This document shows, in pieces, positions 9,899 through 20,219 of a DNA stretch of 64,000 bases. Under the pieces are notes generated by a model. The model was not told where the DNA came from and searched no databases. It saw nothing but the letters and a program-made list of their open reading frames with translations. Within the stretch, counting starts at the first letter, position 1; each line of letters starts with the position of its first letter. The position numbers and the translations under genes were made by a program. Source of the stretch: Chelydra serpentina (lineage: Eukaryota > Chordata > Testudines > Chelydridae); the NCBI GenBank assembly GCA_037349315.1, contig JBAIAC010000004.1, positions 33,979,001-34,043,000 on the forward strand. The letters run 5' to 3'.

Positions 9899-11903
9899 TT
9901 TGGTGGAAGCCTAATTTCTTATAATTAAATGTCTACACATGGGAGGGAAGAGTCTACACAATTAGGACATTACTCTCAAAATGTCCCTTATTATGTATCT
10001 GACTTAAATTATATAGGTAAGGACTGGCTGAGGAATAAGAGAAATAAATGCATTCACAGTAAGTGGAATTCTCTCTCCTTCAGACTAGAGTGGTGATGAA
10101 TACAGCTGAGATAAATGGGCCTTTTCCACTACTGCCTCATTCCAGTTTCACAGCAGTACAGCCAGAGTGTAAAACTAGAATAGAGTGGTAATGAATCAGG
10201 CCCCTTGCGTTCTAGATAGGCAGAACAGCATGTTTAACATTTCAGTACCACACCATACATCAGTTATTTGAAATAGGGGGCTGAGAAGTGGATTAAGTGG
10301 GGAGAGACTAAGAGAGTGAAAGAGTCCAATGAACAGTTAAGAAGCAGTACACTCTCTCCTCATCTCATTCTGTCTCCATGCAATGGCAGTGATGCTGAAA
10401 CCAAACTGGGATATACTTCTCCATTTCACGTGAAGATATTTTTTCAGGCAATTACTTTAAATACATAACACTAGCTGCACACACTTTGGATTACCCAGTG
10501 GATCGATTTATTTCATTACTTGTGCATGTTTTAAAGGCATCTAAGGTTATACCTCACTAAGTTAAATATTGAGTGTTGGCCCATCGCTTCTTATAATGAA
10601 GCCTTAATGTACTAAAATGCAGAGGTTTTAATTAGCCTCAGTAACCTTGGGCCAGATGTTACCAGATATTGTGCTGAGAAAAATATACACTTACCTCAAT
10701 ACTACCTACAACTATATTTTGGTCAGTTTCCAGCAAAAATATATGAGAAATAATAAAAAAGGTTCTTTATTGCATTTAAAGTTAGGAAAATAACAGCTAC
10801 AAGACAGTTTATTCTTGCCAGATTGAACCCTTGCCCACAGAGGAAAGAAAAGTTCACGTGTTTGACACAAGAAAGAAAAAGTTAACATGTCTGACACAAG
10901 AAAGAAAAGCAACTGATTCAACTTGGCAGCCCACATATGAAAACAGGATTTACAACAGATCTGGTGTCAAATCATATTTTTCTGGTTTGCTTATTTATTG
11001 GGCAAAGTTTGGAAGAACATTTTTACTTGCACTTCTAACCTGCTTTTGTCCTTCTGCAAAGCTGATTCTCTGGCTCCTGTTAGTCAACACTGCAAACTAT
11101 GGAGCAGCAATGGTCAGGAGGAGAAAAGCTTGAACCTTCCTTGATTTAGAGACTGACACCCATCTTTGCAGCAGATAGCCTTGAGTGCTTAATTAAAGTG
11201 GCAACAGCCATTTTTGGGAGGGGGGAATGGTTCCCTAGGGTGAAATGCCCTGTTTTTTATAGCTTAGACTGTAATTAAGAAAGTACCGCAACTATGACCT
11301 TGAATATCTGCTAGTATAAACTATAATTAAATAACTGACATCTTCAGTAAATAACAGCTGCACTGTGTGCTACTAAAGTCAGTTATAAGTAGTGTTTTAT
11401 TTACTCAGCTCTGCACTACAGCCGTAAGAGTTTGCTGCCTTATCTAATGATTTATTTGATTTTAAGTGGCCCATCTTACATTTCCAGGGTGCTCTTCATC
11501 TTAAGACAGATTCCATCTCCCTCAAACTGTCATTTTTGATTTGTTATTAAAACAAGCTCACTATGTCACCAAATCTCACTCTGTTAGAAAGACTGATTCA
11601 CACCAGGCTCAACCATTTCCTTAAACACTGCTTGTCTTAGCAGAAGACAAGTAACTACAAAAGGTTATGCAGGCATGCATGAAGGCCATGCTTCCATGCA
11701 GACTCCGGGGGCTGGATGTGAGTGCAAGAGGGCTGGAGAATGGCACAAGTCACCTTCCCTCTGAATCTGCAGCTATCCCAGTCCTTGTCCTTTCAGTGCA
11801 CATGATCTGGGGCGGCATTCAGCATAAGCAGCTCCAGATGGGGTTACTGGACGAGAGCAATGGGAGCACACCCTACACCCTGTAAAAGGGTAAAGCCGGG
11901 GCT
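9899..11903. other. Non-coding stretch, nothing recognised
   Basis: Around 10850-10920 there is a short imperfect tandem (GACACAAGAAAGAAAA twice). The open frames at 10712-10936 and 10831-11133 overlap on opposite strands, are AT-rich and carry no known motif. No transposon ends were found. Confidence 0.35.
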
Positions 11904-11911
11904 GGCCAGGC

Positions 11912-12035
11912 TAGGGTGACCAGACAGCAAGTGTGAAAAATTGGGACAGGGGGTGGAGGGTACCAGGAACCTATAGAAGAAAAAGACCCCAAAATCGGGA
12001 CTGTCCCTATAAAATAGGGACATCTGGTCACCCTA
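11912..12035. mobile_element. hAT-type MITE with TAGGGTGACC ends
   Basis: The 124-bp element starts TAGGGTGACCAGACAG and ends CATCTGGTCACCCTA, near-perfect inverted ends. A perfect 8-bp duplication GGCCAGGC lies at 11904-11911 and 12036-12043. The body holds a short inverted block (AAATTGGGACAG versus CTGTCCCTAT). It has no coding capacity. Confidence 0.9.
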
Positions 12036-12043
12036 GGCCAGGC

Positions 12044-13030
12044 CCATGTCCCCCCAGCACTGCTGGGAGCATGGCACTGTCCTCAAGGATAATGGCTTTG
12101 GAAGCAATTGCATATGTAGCCCCTTTGTTATCTCTTCCCACCTTAAGCACATACAAGACAGCTCTAAGGATCTTATAAGCACTTCTCTCAGAATCTGTAG
12201 ATCCTTAAATACTTTGCAAAGGTATAACTGCATTAACAAACATTCCTAAAGCATGTGCAATCAATATTTAGGAATGAGAAACTTCCATTTCCCCACCCCA
12301 TGCATATTTACTTCTCTGCTGCTGTGGTGGAATGTGGTGGTGTTCCTTTGAAGTTCTGAGGTTCCACTGGCATGTCAGAAATCCTTAGATCACATATCTG
12401 CTAGGAGTGGGGGCAGGATCAGCAATGACTTTTGTCCAGGGTGCTTGTACCTGTACTAGCAGCCAAGCTTTTTTACTTATTTTATTTTAATATAAAGGAA
12501 CTGCAGCAGGCCCTGCAATTCCCCCTCAATTCCAACCATGGATGTTTCAACATGGTTATTTTGCTTAAAGAGAAACTTGAAAACTGTTAAAAAAAATTTT
12601 TTTTAGCAGATATAGAGAATTCACTCAAAAAAAAAAAAGTTTCAGTAAACCCATTGAAATGGGCAATTTGTTTTTCCAAAACAGCATTTAAGTGGTGAAG
12701 AAGCAATAACCATAAAACCCTCCTAAGAAATAAAATTGAAATGCCCCGAATCAATTGTCTAAGATATCTAAAGATGATAATAAACTCAAATAAGACGTGT
12801 AAAGGGAAACCTCTCTCATACATAAGGAAGGAAAACAATCAGGGATCATATCCTCTGCTTGTGTAAATCAGCGTACTCTCATGGATTTAAATGGAGCTAC
12901 TTCAAGAAGATAAAAAGGGAGAAGTGGGAAAAACTATAGGAGCAGAAGAAATATGGGAGAGAGAAGGAAGAGTAAATGCCCCATGAGACATAAATGAGAC
13001 ATGCTAATTTGCAAACCCATTGGATTAAGA
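12044..13030. other. Non-coding stretch with A/T-run region
   Basis: Contains poly-A/T runs near 12588-12640 and a GTTTCAGTAAACCCATTGAA tract resembling the repeat at 310-605. No gene was recognised; the opposing frames at 12033-12249 are shadows of each other. Confidence 0.3.
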
Positions 13031-13032
13031 CA

Positions 13033-13711
13033 GGTTTCAGAGGGCTAGCCGTGTTAGTCTACATTAGCAAAAACAACGAGGAGTCCTTGTGGCACCTTAG
13101 AGACTAACACATTTATTTGGGCATAAGCTTTCGTGGGCTAAAACCCACTTCATCAAATGCATGGAGTGGAACATACAGTAGAGAGGTATAAATACACAGC
13201 ATCTGAAAAGATGGGAGCCGCCCCACCAAGCAGGGGGCCAGTGCCAACGAGCCAACTCAACCAAGGTGGAAGTGGGCCACCCTCAACAGCCAACAAGAAG
13301 GGAGGAAAAATCACCTCTGCAGTGCCAATGAGTTCAATGTAATCAAGGTGGCCCATCCCAAACAGCTGACAAGAAGGTGCGAGCACCAGCAGGGGGAAAA
13401 ATCAGTTTCTGCAGTGACCCATCCACTCCCAGTTCCCATTCAGGCCCAATTTGATGGTGTCCAGCCTGCAAACCAACTCCAGTTCTGCAGTTTCCTGTTG
13501 GAGCCTGCCCCCGAAGTTTCCCTGTTGAAGAATTGCCACTTCTGAGTCTGGCACTGAGTGTCCAGGGAGACCGAAGTGCTCTCCCACCAATCTTCAAATG
13601 CCATAATTCTCGGTCAGACCTGCGTCCACCTATTCTTCCGCGCAGAGACAGTCCGGTCTGGCCAAGGCACATGGCAGAGGGGCACCGCTGGCACATAATT
13701 GAAGAGGAGTC
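13033..13711 (-). mobile_element. Penelope-like element, 5'-truncated, copy 1
   Basis: The left side carries the conserved 3'-terminal block in reverse (CTAGCCGTGTTAGTCT, GTGGCACCTTAGAGACTAAC, TTTATTTGGGCATAAGCTTT). This block recurs at 27762 onward and on both arms at 63576-63803. To its right, the minus strand encodes a degraded GIY-YIG endonuclease. The reverse transcriptase is absent, so only the 3' part of the element was inserted or kept. Confidence 0.8.
13343..13696 (-). pseudogene. Frameshifted GIY-YIG endonuclease remnant of a Penelope-like element
   Basis: The minus-strand frame begins CQRCPSAMCLGQTGLSLRGR, which aligns with the nuclease core of the better copy at 28054-28407 (NAPSAMYIGQTGQSLCKR). 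Here the YIG motif is changed to CLG. The downstream part of the domain (VGEHFGLPGHSV and AILQQ) is found in a different minus frame, at 13402-13590, so a frameshift lies near 13590. With an altered motif, a frameshift and no reverse transcriptase, the copy is dead. In intact Penelope-like elements this domain nicks target DNA before reverse transcription. Confidence 0.75.
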
Positions 13712-13840
13712 TAAGTGCCATTTTCAAAAGTGACTTAGGAGCTTAAGTCTCATTGAAAAAAAATCAACCCCGGGACATAAACTCCTGAGTGCCTAAGTCA
13801 CTTTTGAAACACAGAATGAGGCCTTTTGAAAATTTTGCCC
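13712..13840. repeat. Hairpin repeat of the CCTAAGTCACTTTTGAAA type
   Basis: Left arm CATTTTCAAAAGTGACTTAGG and right arm GCCTAAGTCACTTTTGAAA are inverted copies about 60 bases apart. It directly abuts the Penelope copy at 13033-13711. Related hairpins occur at 6688-6799, 31128-31269 and 40090-40440. Confidence 0.6.
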
Positions 13841-15404
13841 ATCACACCTTGGAGAAGTTCCCATTATTCGAACACAATGCCAGATCACCAACAGGTGTAA
13901 ATCGGTTTAACTCAACTGACTTCACTGGAGCTATAGGGTGGGGTTGAGGCAGGGAGATGAGCAGACTGTTGAGCCAGCCAGCGCTCAGTGGGATAGTAAC
14001 TAAGGTTTTGTGTTTCCCACTACTCGTACACAGAAGGAAACATTTGATCTTTTACCAGTATATACTCAAACAAGGGCAATACAATGCCTGTTATTCTTTT
14101 TTTCTGTTCACAGCTTTCTTTTGAACAAAGCTCCCCACGGCATTAGGCAGAACCTGAATGTCAATGCTGAAATCACCATTTCATATTTACATGTAAAATG
14201 AATCATTTCCCACATTAGAGAATTACTTAGGATTCTTTTCATACCACTTGTGCCCCTCCCTCCCTCTTTTTTTAAAGCAATGTTATTTCTTGAATGTGAT
14301 TGTCATGATGAAGTGCTGTGTTTGAGAAGTAATTTAAGATACAAATAGGTTTAAGTGCAAAATTCATCTTTAGGTTTGGTAACTGGAGATTCTTGGGTGA
14401 GTTGCTTCTTTTTTCTCTGGAGTGATCTACAAAACATCTCCATATGCCCTCAAAGAACAATACCCACAACAGCAGTCCTTAAAGAAATGCTAACTAGTCA
14501 TTAGGGGGTCTATGGATTAATTAGATATGTGTGGAGCTCTCCACATTCCCTAGATACAGATTGTTGCTTACCTCTAGATGCAGAATTATCAGTCTACATG
14601 CAACAAAACAATTTATCAAGAAATTCCAGGGCAACTCAAGAAGAATGACTTCAGAAGAGCTATTTCCCAAATTGCACATTGTTAACAGGAATAATGAAAA
14701 GGGGATGCTAAAATGTTAGGCCAACTCCAGACTTTAAGTTAAATAAATAAAATAAAAATAAAATACAATTCTTGGCATTTCCAAAGCCTTAGTAAGGAAA
14801 CAGAAGAGAAGAAATGGAGACAAGCTAGTCAATGAGAGAGAGAGATTGCATATTGCTGTTTAAACAGCATTTGAAGAATGTGCAAGGTGTATGTAAGAAT
14901 TCACCATTTCTGCCCAAGATAAGGACTAAATAGTTGGGTATACTGGTTATTTTTTTGGGAGGAGGATGATAAATAATGGTTTTCTACCACAATATAATGC
15001 TACTCTTGATTTACAGATTGTGTTTTCTGTAAGAAACAAAGGGAGCGAGTGGCAAAGACTGTCAAGGAATTTTGAAGTTACCATAAATATCTGAAATTAG
15101 TGGAAGGCAAGAGGTATGGTATTATTACTCTCCAAAATCAAATAGCAGCAGATAAGGCAGACAATTGCCTTGCTCTCTCTAAAAACAATGTGAACTTCTT
15201 CAGTCATAGAAGTGTTTGAGCTGGAAGTTACTATTAGTAGTAGTAGTAGCATTACAGCCCCTAGTATTCCCTACTAACTTCAGGGTCCTATCGTGCAACG
15301 TGCTGAACAGAGGTAGTAAACGACAGCTCTTGCCCTGCGAGGTTACAATCTGAAGAGAAGTTTTTGAGAATGAAAATTCAAATGGGAATTAAGACACACC
15401 CTTA
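13841..15404. other. Non-coding stretch, nothing recognised
   Basis: Includes a (TAG)n run at about 15236-15250 and A/T-rich tracts near 14740-14770. A short block at 15290-15355 resembles the ancient repeat at 52668-53075. Frames are short. Confidence 0.3.
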
Positions 15405-15475
15405 ACAGCTGGAGAAATTAATCATTGGAACAGTTTACCAAGGGAAGTCACGAATTTATCGTTACTGTCCCCATC
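15405..15475 (+). mobile_element. CR1 LINE 3'-region fragment
   Basis: AAATTAATCATTGGAACAGT followed by TTACCAAGGGAAGTCACG matches the CR1 3' coding tail seen at 59905 and 63035. The rest of the element is not detectable. Confidence 0.5.
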
Positions 15476-15812
15476 TCTGCCATCACCAGCTTGAATAAAC
15501 ACAAAACAGATGAGGGCTTACAATTAAAAGACAGAAACTGACAGCACAGGGGAATTCCCCAATCAGGAGCCTAGTAAAGGAAGAAAAAAGAGTGAAAAAA
15601 AAAATAATTAAGAGAGGTGAGTGTTAATTACCAGGAAAGGCTCCCTTGCTCTGACACCCTTTATGCCCAGATCCCTCCACTGTTAATAAGAAAACTGATC
15701 ATTACAAAAGGTCTCCTATGGTTTATGCACTTTCAGAAAGAAGGCTTTGATGATGATAAAACAACACCAGCCAGGTACAAGTGAGTCTGAGAGCAGAAGA
15801 TGTCTATGCAAC

Positions 15813-16226
15813 CAATGTTCCCTCTAATTTTTGACAGGCCATGTGTGCAAAAATTTTCTTCAGTGCAAATTTTTAAAGCAGAGTTCAAATTTGTGTGCCA
15901 TGAGGCAAATGCGCCCAAGCGAATAAAATGCCTATACAACGAGATGTGTGGGTCGGCCCGACATGATCAATATTCCACGTTCAAAATGCTGGCAGGGAGG
16001 GGTATGATGAATTGCCCTCTTTTCCCTTTCCCCCCCCGTGCCAGCTAGTAGAATCTGTCTGTGTTGATAGATGGCGGGCAAACAATATCAAAAGTCGCCC
16101 GTAAATGGTATTTCAGTTTGGCGTCGATGTAGTATTTCATTTTTTGTGCGCGTGGTGTTTTGCGCTGTGTGCAGGGTTTAGGATCTGTGCGCGCATGCAC
16201 ACGCGCACAGCTTAGAGGGAACAGTG
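15813..16226. mobile_element. hAT-type element with TGTTCCCTCTAA ends, host of a nested insertion
   Basis: The left end reads CAATGTTCCCTCTAATTTTT; the right end, complemented, reads CACTGTTCCCTCTAAGCTG. The presumed 8-bp duplications are TATGCAAC (15805-15812) and TGTGCACC, two mismatches. The right copy was split by the element at 16231-16489 and continues at 16494-16501. The body includes alternating GTGCGCGC-type sequence near its right end. Confidence 0.7.
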
Positions 16227-16230
16227 TGTG

Positions 16231-16489
16231 CAGGGCCGGCGCGCCCACTAGGTGACCCTAGGTGGTTGCCTAGGGTGCTAGGAGCCGGAGAGCGGCTGGC
16301 CGCGGCTGCCTCCCGCCCTCCCGGCTCTGTGGCTGAGCCGGGAGGCCAGTGTGTGCGGCGGGGCTCTCCGGTGGATAGAGCGTACGTAGTGAGGGGACTT
16401 TTTAGTCGGGCGGTGTTAGCTGGGGGGGTGTGCAGGGCTGGTGCAAGGAAGTTTCGCCTAGGGCGCGAAACTTCCTTGCACCGGCCCCG
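16231..16489. mobile_element. hAT-type GC-rich element nested in the previous one
   Basis: It begins CAGGGCCGGCGC and ends CACCGGCCCCG, flanked by a perfect 8-bp duplication AGTGTGTG (16223-16230 and 16490-16497). Its right end forms a strong hairpin, GGTGCAAGGAAGTTTCGC against GCGAAACTTCCTTGCACC at about 16440-16482. The overlapping opposite-strand frames here are products of CpG-rich sequence. Confidence 0.88.
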
Positions 16490-16501
16490 AGTGTGTGCAC
16501 C

Positions 16502-17272
16502 CTCTCTTTTAGGACATGACCTTAGTTCCATTGAAGTCCAAGTAATTTAAATAGGAGCAGGTTTGGGCCCCCATTTTGTATTTGTTATGGATTTTGTTTT
16601 CTCTTCCTACCCCAATTTTTGTGGTTGGGGAAGATTTAATAGAAAAGACAGATGGGGTTTTACAACACTAATTAACATAGTAATCAATTATCTAGTCTGC
16701 TATACAACCCCGCCCCCAACTTTTCTGACAGGTACCACTGTTCTCAATATTACTCTGGAACAATTAAAAGAGGTATGAACACAATTTTAGCATCCAGCTT
16801 AAGCCACCTTAAAGGGACACTGTCAGGTTGTATTAAGACTCAAATTTAATTTTTAAAATAAGGTATTTTCTGCTTCTAATCTCACTCACTGATCTAAATC
16901 AGAAGTCATCATTCTTATGTAAAGCTAGGCTAAGAGGAGAACTAAAACCCTTTTCTTGAGTAGTGGCTCTTTCAATGTTTCAGGTACTTATTTAGCTTTT
17001 AAACCTTTTCTGCTGGTGGCTATCATTCCTGCACCACTGGCAAGGGAACATGGATGGCTACAGCCACAGGATCCCTGGTAGCAATTACTATAAGCATGCT
17101 CCTACTTTGAGTGCCACCAGGGTATGGTGTGAGAGCTGCTGGTGCAGCTTGCTAGATTTTCCTCAGAGGAGTGGAAGAGTAACTTGTGTTGGTTTCTCCT
17201 GTGCAGTATAAGGAGATCCATGGCTGCTACTGGGGGGTCCACAGAGTTGTAAATGGAGCAGTCCCCTATTAC
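16502..17272. other. Non-coding stretch, nothing recognised
   Basis: AT-rich, with short frames only. No transposon ends or RNA genes were seen. Confidence 0.3.
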
Positions 17273-17275
17273 TTA

Positions 17276-17475
17276 GGGCTGGTCTACACTAGCCCTGAAG
17301 TTCGAAGTAAGATACGCGACTTCAGCTACGTGAATAACGTAGCTGAAGTCGAAGTATCTTATTTCGAACTTCAAAGTACTCACCCCTGGTCCACACTGCG
17401 GCGCGCAGGCTCCCCCGTCGACTCTGCCTGCTCCGTTCGTGGAGCAGGATTACCAGCGTCGACGGGGGAGCGCTG
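17276..17475 (+). mobile_element. Harbinger-type CpG-rich MITE, 3'-truncated copy
   Basis: The left end is GGGCTGGTCTACACTAGCCC preceded by TTA (17273-17275). Two hairpins follow. The first pairs GAAGTTCGAAGTAAGATAC with GTATCTTATTTCGAACTTC and contains the CTTCAGCTACGT/ACGTAGCTGAAG block shared with 3740-4035. The second pairs GCTCCCCCGTCGA with TCGACGGGGGAGC. The right terminal repeat is missing. Confidence 0.7.
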
Positions 17476-17761
17476 GATGTGCTGGAACAAAAACTGAACC
17501 AATGGGCAATGAAGGCTGGCATCATTTGCAGAGTGGCAGTGGGGATTGAAATTCGAATTAAATGAGACGTAAATGTTAGATTTCTCTCCCGAGCATGGAC
17601 TGAGAAAGAATTTGAGGTCCGTCTGGACCCTATTTTTCAAGGAAACAGAAACGGAATTGTATTTTTTTCTGGTTGCTCCTCAGCAGCAATGAACAAATAT
17701 AATTTGCAGAGCTATTCTGGCAGCTGTGATGCTGCTGCTGTTGCACAGAGATTCTCTAGAA

Positions 17762-18092
17762 CAGTGATATTCAGACTGAGGCTCGCAAGCTGCAAGTGGC
17801 TCTTTAATGTGTCTGCTGTGGCTCTTTGAGGCGCATAATATTAAAACAGTGTCATTTAATTATTAACCAATCTAAGTTATTAACCAATCAGAATGCTCCT
17901 TTTACTATGTTATTAACCAATATTAGTTGATTAAATAATAATATTTGGTCAGTCATTTCCCCGTCATACCGTTTAAATATGAACATATAGTACTATAGTA
18001 AATGAAACAATGAATATACACTCCTGTGGCTCTTTTGGGTAATGTTGATCACTAATTTGATCGTGAACCACCTAGGTGTGTGAGTATCACTA
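17762..18092. mobile_element. hAT-type element with CAGTGATATTCA ends
   Basis: The left end CAGTGATATTCAGACTGAGG and the right end GTGTGAGTATCACTA are inverted. A perfect 8-bp duplication CTCTAGAA lies at 17754-17761 and 18093-18100. The body is AT-rich with three TTATTAACCAAT(C/A)T-like direct repeats (near 17860-17920). It is non-coding. Confidence 0.88.
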
Positions 18093-18100
18093 CTCTAGAA

Positions 18101-19924
18101 TGACACGACTCTCTGAACCCTGTGTTGAAGCTGTCCTTGAAGAAAAGCAGTCATGTTAATCCAAGCTCCATTCAGCACACAAGGGGAAATGAGAAAATCG
18201 ATATTTGGCCAAATGGAAAAGGAAAACAATTGGTTGGTAAAGTCATTGTGTTTTCAACGTTCTATGCATCTAATCCAAAACCCATTGAAGTCAATGGACA
18301 GACTACCATGGATTTCAGAAAAGGCCCCAAGAAGCTATTTCACACATGGGGAAGTATTAAATACAAAATCAAAAACATGACAGTGAATCATGCACAGGCT
18401 GCCTGAGATCTAGAAGGTAGGGAGCCTCCTTCTACAGGAGAACTGGAGTGGCCGTGATGGGCAGGGTTACCAGAAAGTGATTTTTTACCAGCAGCCAAGA
18501 TTTGAACTAAGTTACCATTTCTGTTTAATGTTATTTGAAACAGCTATAATAGCCATTATTTCAACATCAAAGGAGTTGAACATATCCCACTAAAACTATT
18601 CTGTTTTAAAGCCACAAGAACTCGAATATTTTTAATATCCCGAGAGATTTAAATTCTCATATTATCTTGCTATTGTTCAGTAATCTGTGTCCATTCAGCA
18701 GCAGCAAATGCTTAAAAAGTTCAAGAAATAAATACATTCTAGCAGTGGCATTAGTACTGATGCAATTGACTATTCAGTGGCTTCAATTTTTCTGTATTTT
18801 TCACATCAGAAACAAAGTCACTGCTGCATTTTTCATCTTCAAAGTTATATGTATGAATTTTTCATTCCCCCCTTTTCTTGGTGAGCATGTGGAGATTGGG
18901 CACAGCTACAAGAATCTGCTCTGAGATGGAGAAGAGGCAGGGTGGCCAAGGGCTCACAGTGGAGGTTGCATAAGGTGTACAATCCAGGAGTTTTAACAGC
19001 TTTTAATTCAGACAGTCTGTCTTGCAAATCAGCCAAATACTGGATGGGGAGGAAAGGTGAGGTGAGGAAAATTTGCGACTGAGTTAGTTTCCAGTGACTA
19101 TTTACCCAAAAGTTAATGTATGGCTAAGCAATCAGCTTCTACCCTTTGATTTAATCCAAGGTCAGCGTTTCCTGCAAAGCATTAATTTGTGTGTGACGGA
19201 CACACTACAAGTTGATTACTTGTCACCATTCATTATGGCACCAGTCATGATTCCTGCAATATGCTTTTACATATATAAAATAAACTGATGGGCAATTATA
19301 ACAATTTATTCTGCTCATTGGATATTGTGCACTGGAAACAGCTCATGCTTGTAAATGACCAGTTGGTTGATGAAGAACGTCCATTTGTACAGGGCTAAGC
19401 ATTGAGAATAACAAAATGTAATCTATTTTTTTCCATCACAGGGAGTGACAAAGCACCCGTGACCATGGAGCCTAGGCTCAGAAAACTCAGAAAAGTGGGA
19501 TGCCAACTTAAGGAAGCAATATAGGAACTGCTATATGAAATAAGATAGGGTAAGGTTTGGTGCTGACTGATACTCTAATGTTACCAATTTGGTAGCAGCA
19601 GTATAGGGGTTTGCATTATCTGGAATGTGTCATAAGCAGCAGCCATCATGCAGCAACATATAAAATAAGAAGAGCTGCAGGTTCACTTTCTGCAATTCAA
19701 TGAACGTTCATTTTAAAATGGTGCTTAACTGAAAATGAAATTCACACCTCAGATTTAGAAACTCGATCTAAGTTCTATTGCAGGGCAGATGGCCTCCTCT
19801 CCCACTGCCACAAAACGAATATGCCAAGACTTTCCAGGATTTCTCACAGCCATCAGCTCTCTAGCCTTTCCTTACAGTTTGCAAAGGATAATGAAGTTCC
19901 CATAATAAATGCTTTGGGATCTGG
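18101..19924. other. Non-coding stretch, nothing recognised
   Basis: Two overlapping plus frames at 18122-18406 have no recognisable domain. No repeat ends were identified. Confidence 0.3.
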
Positions 19925-20219
19925 GGGCTTGTCTTCACTACCCGCCGGATCGGCGGGTAGCAATCGATCTATCCGGGATCGATTTTTCGCGTCTCATTAA
20001 GACGCGCTTAATCGATCCCCGATCGCGCTCCCCGTCGGCTCCGGAAAACCACGTCATCGAGCGACGCAAGCGGAGTCGACGGGGGAGCTGCAGCGATCGA
20101 CGCGCCGCCGTCTTCATGGTCAGGTAAGCCGATTACGATACGCCGATTTCAGCTACGCTATTCACGTAGCTGAATCTGCGTATCGTAGATCGACCCCCCT
20201 CCCTAGTGTAGCCCTGGGC
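19925..20219 (+). mobile_element. Harbinger-type CpG-rich MITE (Chompy-like), copy 2
   Basis: About 90 percent identical by eye to 3740-4035 and in the same orientation. It starts GGGCTTGTCTTCACTA and ends TAGTGTAGCCCTGGGC. Several hairpins are better preserved here, for example CGCGTCTCATTAAGACGCG. The flanks (TGG on the left, TAA on the right) do not match, so the target duplication is not confirmed. Confidence 0.78.

Noticed and set aside
17485..17570. Possible L2 fragment next to the truncated Harbinger-type MITE
   Set aside because: The minus translation has a short DASLHCPLVQF-like similarity to an L2 tail, but it is too short and may belong to the MITE.
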